From Candidatus Sabulitectum sp. (GTDB taxonomy: Bacteria; Fermentibacterota; Fermentibacteria; Fermentibacterales; JCC-6): 11,579 nt of DNA. How positions within the stretch are numbered: the first letter of the stretch is position 1; every line of letters starts with the position of its first letter. This document shows positions 7,921-11,579 of the stretch, in pieces. The notes beneath the pieces are model-generated. The model saw nothing but the letters and a program-made list of their open reading frames with translations. It was not told where the DNA came from and did not search any database. The position numbers and the translations under genes were made by a program. The stretch lies in NCBI GenBank assembly GCA_029934845.1, contig JAOZLN010000047.1:1-11579 (forward strand). Direction: 5' to 3'.

Positions 7921-8163
7921 ATGAAATTACTAGCCTTCTATGCCGCAGGTCTTCTGATGCTCTGCGTGATGGTGTTCGGTGGCATAGAGGGTTTTTCTTT
8001 CAAACTTCGCATTGAAACCGGTAATGGCTTCTCTGAGATCACCGAATTCATTACAGAACAACCCAATGCGGAACACAGGTTTAATACAAAGCACCATGAA
8101 CTTTCAGCAACGAAGAGAGCCTCAAGAGTTAAAAGCCAGTTTGATCGCTCAATTGATCTCTGA
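7921..8163 (+). pseudogene. Third gene of the padR operon: short membrane-anchored protein, probably truncated
   Basis: The ATG at 7921 is six bases after the previous stop and is preceded by TAGGAGAAC, so it belongs to the same transcript. It encodes 80 residues. Residues 4-24 (LAFYAAGLLMLCVMVFGGIEG) are a signal anchor or signal peptide, followed by SFKLRIETGNG. From about residue 45 the composition changes to charged, low-hydrophobicity sequence with no recognisable fold. The stop lies 12 bp before the first copy of the insertion-like repeat (8176). The likeliest reading is an exported protein whose original C-terminus was lost when the accessory segment arrived. A genuine small protein is the alternative. 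I do not recognise the family. Confidence 0.45.
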
Positions 8164-8175
8164 GTTTGAATTCGG

Positions 8176-8216
8176 TTTGGGGTGCCATACTGTAAGTTCT
8201 TCCAGTGCAGTTCGAA
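8176..8216 (+). repeat. Insertion-like repeat, copy A
   Basis: TTTGGGGTGCCA (8176-8187) is followed by ACTGTAAGTTCTTCCAGT (8189-8206) and GCAGTTCGAA (8207-8216). The same modules recur in cluster B (9245-9351), some almost identical (CTGTAAGTTCTTCCAGT is exact). This resembles the multiply repeated ends of IS21-type elements, but no istA/istB genes are present, so the identity is unproven. It marks the left boundary of the HigBA-like segment. Confidence 0.6.
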
Positions 8217-8249
8217 TAGAACTCAGAACATGCTAGGGTAAATGGTCGA

Positions 8250-8588
8250 CTATTTTTCTGTTGGAGATACCTGACCAATTCTGACATCCTCGAACTGATT
8301 GATTTGTATATCACCTTCGGGGAAACTAGCAACAATCTTCAATGTAGCACCCATAGCAGAAAGGATACTCCTTAGAGTGCTTATAAACATGTCTGACTGA
8401 TGTTCAATTCTGGAAATGGCAGACTGCTTCATTTCCAAAGCTAGTGCAAGTTCCTCTTGTGTGATATCCAGAGCTCTTCTGAGCTCGCGAATTTCCATTT
8501 CACGCAGAAGTTCATTAGTCCTTGAGTCTATCTTTCTCTTACGCTCTGGAGAAATGCTGTCAACAAGATTCCTGAAGGGCTTAGACAT
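8250..8588 (-). CDS. XRE-family antitoxin of a HigBA-like module
   Basis: This is a 112-residue helix-turn-helix protein when started at ATG 8588, which has GAGGAG eight bases upstream. An in-frame ATG at 8639 would add 17 residues (MESGREVGIGKGRGDEI) read from a purine tract and is less likely. Residues 34-62 (LRRALDITQEELALALEM, KQSAISRIEHQ) are the XRE helix-turn-helix. LRSILSAMGATLKIVASFPEGD (72-93) is the ending typical of HigA/Xre antitoxins paired with Gp49-type toxins. It should neutralise the toxin encoded just upstream on the same strand and repress the shared promoter, probably at the nested palindrome at 9093-9126. The 104-bp gap between toxin and antitoxin is longer than usual for such pairs. 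Confidence 0.88.
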   Translation of the reverse strand: MSKPFRNLVDSISPERKRKIDSRTNELLREMEIRELRRALDITQEELALALEMKQSAISRIEHQSDMFISTLRSILSAMGATLKIVASFPEGDIQINQFEDVRIGQVSPTEK

Positions 8589-8692
8589 TATTTCATCTCC
8601 TCTTCCTTTTCCTATTCCTACTTCTCTTCCTGATTCCATACTTAGCTACTTATTTTTCTAATTCCGTACTTTGCTCTTTTTTAATCAATCTT

Positions 8693-9037
8693 CTATTGCA
8701 GATTTTCCACATGCTCATCATAAATTCTATCAGCGATGGGAACAAACTCATCGTACCATCTATTGTTACCTGTTTTGCATCCCCCAATTAGAAGAATAGC
8801 AGTTCTTCTTGGGTCAAATGCATATAGAACTCTGTATGGGTTACCGCTATGTTGTATTCTTAATTCTCTCATATGGCTGTGCCTTGAGCTTTCAACACCT
8901 GAGGAGTATGGGAAACCAAGTATGACCCCTCTAGTTTCAAGCAGATTCACATAAGCAGTAACTGAATCCTGCTCATCTTCATTTAGCTCATCCCACCAAT
9001 CACCAAACTCATCGGCATACTCAATCTCACATGGCAT
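8693..9037 (-). CDS. RelE/HigB-like toxin (phage Gp49-like family)
   Basis: This 114-residue protein is the first gene of the module, the toxin-first order of HigBA systems. The sequence fits the Gp49-like/HigB branch of the RelE superfamily: EYADEFGDWWDELNEDEQDSV (6-26) is the helical N-terminal hairpin, and VNLLETRG and GVESSRHSHMRELRIQHSG lead into YRVLYAFDPRRTAILLIGGCKTG, the usual beta-sheet core. Basic and aromatic residues (Arg57, Arg60, Arg68, Lys88, Tyr95) could form the mRNA-cleaving site, but I cannot assign catalytic residues confidently. The family cleaves mRNA, usually on the ribosome. ATG 9037 is preceded by GAGG at a short spacing. The gene is intact, with no frameshift seen. 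Confidence 0.85.
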   Translation of the reverse strand: MPCEIEYADEFGDWWDELNEDEQDSVTAYVNLLETRGVILGFPYSSGVESSRHSHMRELRIQHSGNPYRVLYAFDPRRTAILLIGGCKTGNNRWYDEFVPIADRIYDEHVENLQ

Positions 9038-9092
9038 AATACCTCACTTTCCATCACTTTTGCAGAAGCACACAAAAAAATATACAGGGCTA

Positions 9093-9135
9093 TATCACAC
9101 AAAGGTTATATAACATAAATGTGATAAGGCGTCAA
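9093..9135 (-). promoter_or_regulatory. Promoter and nested palindromic operator of the HigBA-like module
   Basis: Read on the minus strand, TTGACG (9135-9130), 17 bp, and TATATA (9112-9107) form a good promoter about 70 bp before the toxin start. Two concentric perfect inverted repeats share one centre (9109.5). The inner is GTTATATAAC (9105-9114), covering the -10. The outer is TATCACA (9093-9099) with TGTGATA (9120-9126). Such symmetry over the promoter is what an autorepressing XRE antitoxin would bind. The outer arms resemble half-sites of a CRP-like protein in the inverse order, so another regulator cannot be excluded. Confidence 0.65.
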
Positions 9136-9467
9136 GTTCCATTGTGATCTCAACGCGGTATTTCTTGATTCAACAGATTCTAATTGGAGGGAAAATACAT
9201 CCTCACATGTACTGTGATTTCTTCCTCCAGAAATGGGAATTCCATTCCAGTGGTATTCTAAACTTATCCATTACGGGGTGTCACTGTAAGTTCTTCCAGT
9301 CACTGTAACTTATTCCAGCGGAGTTCGAAACGTATCCAATTTGGGGTGCCAAAGCTGATTCTAGAATCGTTTTGCGTATTGAGCAGGTCTTTACCCATAG
9401 ATCAGGAAACGCTATAGATTTGTTTAGTGACTTAAGAGGAAATTCAACGTCGGATAGGAGGAGTTTA
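9136..9467. other. Non-coding accessory stretch upstream of the lipoprotein fragment
   Basis: No credible gene lies here. It holds repeat cluster B (9245-9351), preceded near 9221-9240 by a more degraded module (ACTGTGATTTCTTCCTCCAG) and followed by a 12-bp perfect palindrome GATTCTAGAATC (9357-9368). The remainder shows no feature I can name. An open frame beginning at 9372 runs into the lipoprotein frame, but its first 32 codons lack a ribosome site. Confidence 0.5.
9245..9351 (+). repeat. Insertion-like repeat cluster B (two 39-bp units plus a 19-bp tandem pair)
   Basis: Two 39-bp units, 9245-9283 and 9313-9351, begin TTCCAG and end GGGGTGYCA; they match at about 30 of 39 positions by eye. 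Overlapping the space between them is a 19-bp tandem pair, CACTGTAAGTTCTTCCAGT (9282-9300) and CACTGTAACTTATTCCAGC (9301-9319), matching at 16 of 19. Such clustered, graded repeats are what IS21-type termini look like, where they serve as transposase binding sites. No transposase gene accompanies them, so this is at most a remnant. Copies A and C share its orientation. Confidence 0.65.
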
Positions 9468-9683
9468 GTGAAATTGTTTTTTGCAGGGAAGCTGGTTGTT
9501 TATTTACTGATAGTTGTCTTTCTCTTACTCTCTTCCTGCTCATCTTACTACTGGACAACCATTGATACCGCAGATCTTGAAGCTGGGGATAGGGTCAAGT
9601 CCTGTATTTTCTGTGATTTTCTCCTGACCTCTCAACTGGCTCTTCTTCAGCCGATCCTTTTCTCTCTTCCTCCCAATCCTTGA
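9468..9683 (+). pseudogene. Truncated lipoprotein gene
   Basis: GTG at 9468 follows AGGAGG (9456-9461) at ideal spacing. The first residues are a lipoprotein signal peptide: KLFFAGKLVVYLLIVVFLLL, then lipobox LSSC with Cys24. Then comes SSYYWTTIDTADLEAGDRVK, the start of a small beta domain. After residue 44 the sequence turns into SCIFCDFLLTSQLALLQPIL and ends at 9683 with no sign of the fold continuing. The change coincides with AGGGTCAAGTCCTGTATTTT at 9590-9609, which looks like the end of a mobile element. I read it as a lipoprotein gene cut by an insertion. Function is unknown. Confidence 0.55.
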
Positions 9684-9789
9684 TTAACTCCATATCAAGG
9701 TGTTTTCTTCCTGTCATCCAGTTCTCATGGATAAGCAAGGGAAATCCATTTTCAGGAATCAGGATGAGATAGATTTGACTCGTATGCAT
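9590..9789 (-). mobile_element. Possible mobile-element remnant
   Basis: The interrupted lipoprotein frame meets AGGGTCAAGTCCTGTATTTT at 9590. On the minus strand this sequence overlaps the stop of a 64-codon frame (9595-9789) rich in charged residues (KHLDMELIKDWEEERK). A coding frame stopping inside a terminal sequence is common for transposases. I cannot name the element, see no matching opposite end, and the frame is cut by a stop just beyond 9789. It could be ordinary non-coding DNA. Confidence 0.25.
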
Positions 9790-9810
9790 AAATTGCTATA
9801 CTTATGCATA
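9775..9810 (+). promoter_or_regulatory. vapBC promoter with paired TATGCATA operators
   Basis: TTGACT (9775-9780), 16 bp, and TATACT (9797-9802) form a strong promoter. Two identical 8-bp palindromes, TATGCATA, lie at 9783-9790 and 9803-9810, exactly 20 bp (about two helical turns) apart, so they face the same side of the DNA and flank the -10. This suits cooperative binding by ribbon-helix-helix VapB dimers. The transcript leader would be only about 13 nt before the vapB ATG, and the second site lies beside the ribosome site. Confidence 0.72.
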
Positions 9811-9821
9811 AGGAGGTTGAG

Positions 9822-10025
9822 ATGAGAACTACTTTGAATCTGCCAGAGGAATTATTACTTGAAGCAATGGATGTCACTCATATTGGGACCAAAACAAGAG
9901 TAATTATTATTGCTCTTCAAGAACTTATTAGAAGGAACAGAATCACCGAACTTAAGAAGTTCAAGGGTAAGATTGATCTTGAAATAGATACGGGTGTTTT
10001 GCGGAGTAGAGAATGCAGGTCTTAG
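9822..10025 (+). CDS. vapB: VapB-family ribbon-helix-helix antitoxin
   Basis: The protein has 67 residues from ATG 9822, five bases after AGGAGG (9811-9816). A longer frame from 9804 starts upstream of the ribosome site and is rejected. MRTTLNLPEELLLEAMDVTHIGTKTRVI is the ribbon-helix-helix DNA-binding domain (beta strand RTTLNLP, then two helices). ALQELIRRNRITELKKFKGKIDLEID is the linker and toxin-binding tail typical of VapB partners of VapC toxins. It should bind the TATGCATA pair upstream, repress the operon, and block the PIN active site of VapC. Its last 13 bases overlap the toxin gene, so translation is coupled. Confidence 0.92.
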   Translation: MRTTLNLPEELLLEAMDVTHIGTKTRVIIIALQELIRRNRITELKKFKGKIDLEIDTGVLRSRECRS

Positions 10026-10393
10026 TTGATAGCTCCATCTGGATTGATTATTTCAAGGATGGACGAAGATCTGAGAAACTTGATTACCTGATTGATGAAA
10101 ACATTGTAGTGACCAATGACTTGATTCTTGCTGAACTTATCCCTTTTTTGAGGATAAGAAACCAGCGTAAAATTGTAGGATTGATGGAAACCATAAGGAA
10201 ACTCAGTATGGATATCGTCTGGGATGAGATTATCGAGTATCAGTATATGTGCTTGAAAAAAGGAGTTAACGGAATAGGGCTACCCGATCTGGTTATTGCA
10301 CAGAATGCTAAGCAACATCATGCTGAAATCTATACGCTTGACGGTCATTTTACGATGATGAAGAACATACTGGAACTGGAACTAATCATTTAA
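10013..10393 (+). CDS. vapC: VapC-family PIN-domain ribonuclease toxin
   Basis: This 126-residue PIN-domain protein has all four expected acidic residues in place: Asp6 (VLVDSSIWIDYF), Glu41 (NDLILAELIPFL), Asp92 (GLPDLVIAQNAK) and Asp110 (YTLDGHF). These coordinate the magnesium or manganese used for RNA cleavage; VapC toxins typically cut tRNA or the sarcin-ricin loop of rRNA, but the target here cannot be predicted. It starts inside the end of vapB. The gene looks intact and of normal length, so the module is probably functional. It lies between repeat copies B and C. Confidence 0.93.
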   Translation: MQVLVDSSIWIDYFKDGRRSEKLDYLIDENIVVTNDLILAELIPFLRIRNQRKIVGLMETIRKLSMDIVWDEIIEYQYMCLKKGVNGIGLPDLVIAQNAKQHHAEIYTLDGHFTMMKNILELELII

Positions 10394-10458
10394 CCTGATC
10401 GTGCGGGAGTTCACTGTTAGAGTAAATATGTCAAGAAGCTAGAGTTTTCTCTATTAAA

Positions 10459-10492
10459 GGGTTCGATAAGTGTCCACTGCGTGGTGCTAAAG
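10459..10492 (+). repeat. Insertion-like repeat, copy C
   Basis: GGGTTCGATAAGTGTCCA (10459-10476) followed by GTGGTGCTAAAG (10481-10492) aligns without gaps to 9323-9354 of cluster B, matching at about 24 of 32 positions. It is in the same orientation and more degraded than A and B. It lies 66 bp beyond vapC and marks the right side of the VapBC segment. Confidence 0.45.
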
Positions 10493-10498
10493 AGGTTT

Positions 10499-10559
10499 CC
10501 AACCTGGTTGGATCTACATGGAATCCAGGACTTCGCCCAATCCCCGGGTGCCTGGGGAT
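10499..10559 (+). other. Palindrome and hairpin between vapC and the next gene
   Basis: CCAACC-T-GGTTGG (10499-10511) is a perfect short palindrome. ATCCCC (10540-10545) and GGGGAT (10554-10559) form a GC-rich stem that could extend by two inner pairs. There is no following T-run, so neither is a standard intrinsic terminator. They may be mobile-element debris or a weak vapBC transcript end. Confidence 0.3.
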
Positions 10560-10591
10560 GGTACCACTAATCTTTCATGCAGTTTGAATAC

Positions 10592-10597
10592 TATAAT
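10592..10597 (+). promoter_or_regulatory. Consensus -10 element for the gene at 10635
   Basis: TATAAT at 10592-10597 is a perfect -10 hexamer. No good -35 lies at 16-18 bp; the nearest T-rich candidate, CTTTCA (10572-10577), is too close. Transcription would begin near 10604 and include GAGGAGG (10624-10630) before the TTG start. An activator may be needed if this is the promoter. Confidence 0.4.
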
Positions 10598-10634
10598 AGC
10601 TTTGCGTTTAAACACATAAGCAGAGGAGGTTGTT

Positions 10635-11579
10635 TTGACTGCAATTATGATGGTTGTTCTTCTGGCATCTCAACCGGTGTTTCTTGCCTCCGATATCAAT
10701 GATTATGTCAGGTCGCTTGTCGAGCTTCCTGATGGAAGAGTTTTGTTTGTGGATAATAACTCTGATTTCTGGACCGTATCATGTGATTTTCCCGGAGAGA
10801 AAGAGGAATGGGTGTCTTTCTGGGATCATTCTGCCTACGGCTGGGCAAATGTCATTCGCGTATCCATGCTCTCCGGGTCATTTAACGGAGAGAGGATCTG
10901 TTACGCTGTTACAGTTACTGTCGGGGAAGATGTTCACGTTCCTGAAATGGTTCTGGTCTGCGATAGCGATGGTTCAAACGCTGAACCGGTCGTTCTTTCA
11001 TACAATGTAGGTTCCGGTCCGCAATTCGATTTCACAATGGATTCACGATTTCTTTACGGTCATCCACTTCTATCCTGTTCACCTGATGCGAAGAGCTTTT
11101 TAGAGTTGTATGAAGGCTCTTCAGTATTTCCCCATTCTGATATGATAGAGATTTCCACAGGAGAGCGAAGTTATCACAATGAAGTGCTTAGTGATGGGTA
11201 CTGCCCATGTCCATTTTCCGATATTGTAAGTGGTGCAAGCTATCCACCCAGTGTCATTTATGATATGAACTCATCAAAGGTTCTTTTTGAGGTGTCCGGT
11301 GATGAGTCGCCGGTTATTGATATGTGGGTGTTGCCTGATGCCGGGCTGGTAACTGTTGATGATAACCAGTTTTTAAGATATTCTGACGGTCGAGAAATAC
11401 TTAACACCGGTGATGAGATAACAGTGTATGCCGTGGTTGGAGATGGCCGGTATCTTTACAGCCAGGATGATGATCATGGCGATGCAATATTCCTGGCCGA
11501 GCTGGACTGGGACAACTTTCTGGCACTCGATCCGGTTGAGCAACCGGGACTGACTGGATTCATAAGAAGGCGGGGAACA
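10635..11579 (+). CDS. Exported protein of unknown function (3' end outside window)
   Basis: The frame is open from TTG 10635 to the last base: 315 codons with no stop. TTG lies four bases after GAGGAGG (10624-10630); ATG 10647 or 10650 are alternatives that leave a longer spacing. Residues 1-18 (TAIMMVVLLASQPVFLAS) are a short signal peptide. The mature part is rich in Asp, Ser, Gly and aromatics, with strand-like stretches (LVELPDGRVLFVDNNSDFW, GERICYAVTVTVGEDVHVP, VIDMWVLPDAGLVTVDDNQFLRYSDG). These suggest a beta-propeller or sandwich reporting sequential 'value at state' strands. I do not recognise the family. It lies just outside the repeat-bracketed region, so it probably belongs to the ancestral chromosome. 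Confidence 0.7.
   Translation, partial: MTAIMMVVLLASQPVFLASDINDYVRSLVELPDGRVLFVDNNSDFWTVSCDFPGEKEEWVSFWDHSAYGWANVIRVSMLSGSFNGERICYAVTVTVGEDVHVPEMVLVCDSDGSNAEPVVLSYNVGSGPQFDFTMDSRFLYGHPLLSCSPDAKSFLELYEGSSVFPHSDMIEISTGERSYHNEVLSDGYCPCPFSDIVSGASYPPSVIYDMNSSKVLFEVSGDESPVIDMWVLPDAGLVTVDDNQFLRYSDGREILNTGDEITVYAVVGDGRYLYSQDDDHGDAIFLAELDWDNFLALDPVEQPGLTGFIRRRGT

Noticed and set aside
8176..9351. CRISPR array or integron attC sites as an explanation of the repeats
   Set aside because: Units are few, diverged and unevenly spaced, with no spacers of constant size, no attC core sites and no cas or integrase gene.
9595..9789. Minus-strand 64-codon frame as a real gene
   Set aside because: No ribosome site or recognised domain, an in-frame stop just upstream, and overlap with the vapBC promoter; kept only as possible mobile debris.
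10540..10559. ATCCCC/GGGGAT hairpin as the vapBC terminator
   Set aside because: No T-run follows, and the distance from the vapC stop is about 150 bp.
10654..11010. 118-codon frame overlapping the last gene
   Set aside because: It is a shadow of the longer open frame starting at TTG 10635, which has the ribosome site and signal peptide.

Overview
The window is bacterial DNA, and probably from an uncultured lineage of the FCB (Fibrobacteres-Chlorobi-Bacteroidetes) supergroup. Two secreted proteins at the left end carry C-terminal FlgD-like/type IX-secretion-style sorting domains. The left-edge protein also has the 'WSGGPG' plus Ycf48-propeller layout that I associate with candidate phyla such as Fermentibacteria or Eisenbacteria. 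The phylum is an inference from protein style only. Several genes appear to start with TTG or GTG behind good Shine-Dalgarno (SD) sequences. I see no rRNA, tRNA or CRISPR array.

Region 1 (1-3502). A divergent pair of exported proteins leads away from a short intergenic region with overlapping TGCATA palindromes. On the minus strand is a seven-bladed Ycf48/BNR-type propeller protein, cut by the window edge. On the plus strand is a Cys/Trp-rich SGNH-hydrolase-like protein. A SlyD-like FKBP prolyl isomerase follows with its own near-consensus promoter.

Region 2 (3529-6453, minus). One very large soluble signalling protein, PAS-PAS-coiled coil-GAF-PAS-PAS-HD-GYP, is predicted to degrade cyclic di-GMP. 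It is convergent with the FKBP gene.

Region 3 (about 6593-8163, plus). This is a PadR regulator operon: a PadR repressor, then a start-stop-overlapping HAAS/putative-sensor membrane protein, then a short membrane protein that looks truncated. The promoter contains three AGTATT repeats exactly 17 bp apart, enclosed by a perfect 9-bp inverted repeat. It is a strong candidate for the autoregulatory operator.

Region 4 (about 8164-10634). This is an accessory stretch. It has three same-orientation, diverged copies of a repeat resembling insertion-sequence ends (possibly IS21-like). They bracket two type II toxin-antitoxin modules: a HigBA-like pair on the minus strand and a VapBC pair on the plus strand. 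Each module has a recognisable promoter overlapped by symmetric operator elements. A lipoprotein gene between them breaks off after about 44 codons at a sequence resembling another mobile-element end.

Region 5 (10635-11579, plus). The beginning of a gene for an unrecognised exported protein runs off the right edge. Nothing here amounts to a clearly new defence or biosynthetic system. The most unusual items are the repeat-bracketed toxin-antitoxin cluster, the PadR operator architecture and the SGNH-like secreted protein.
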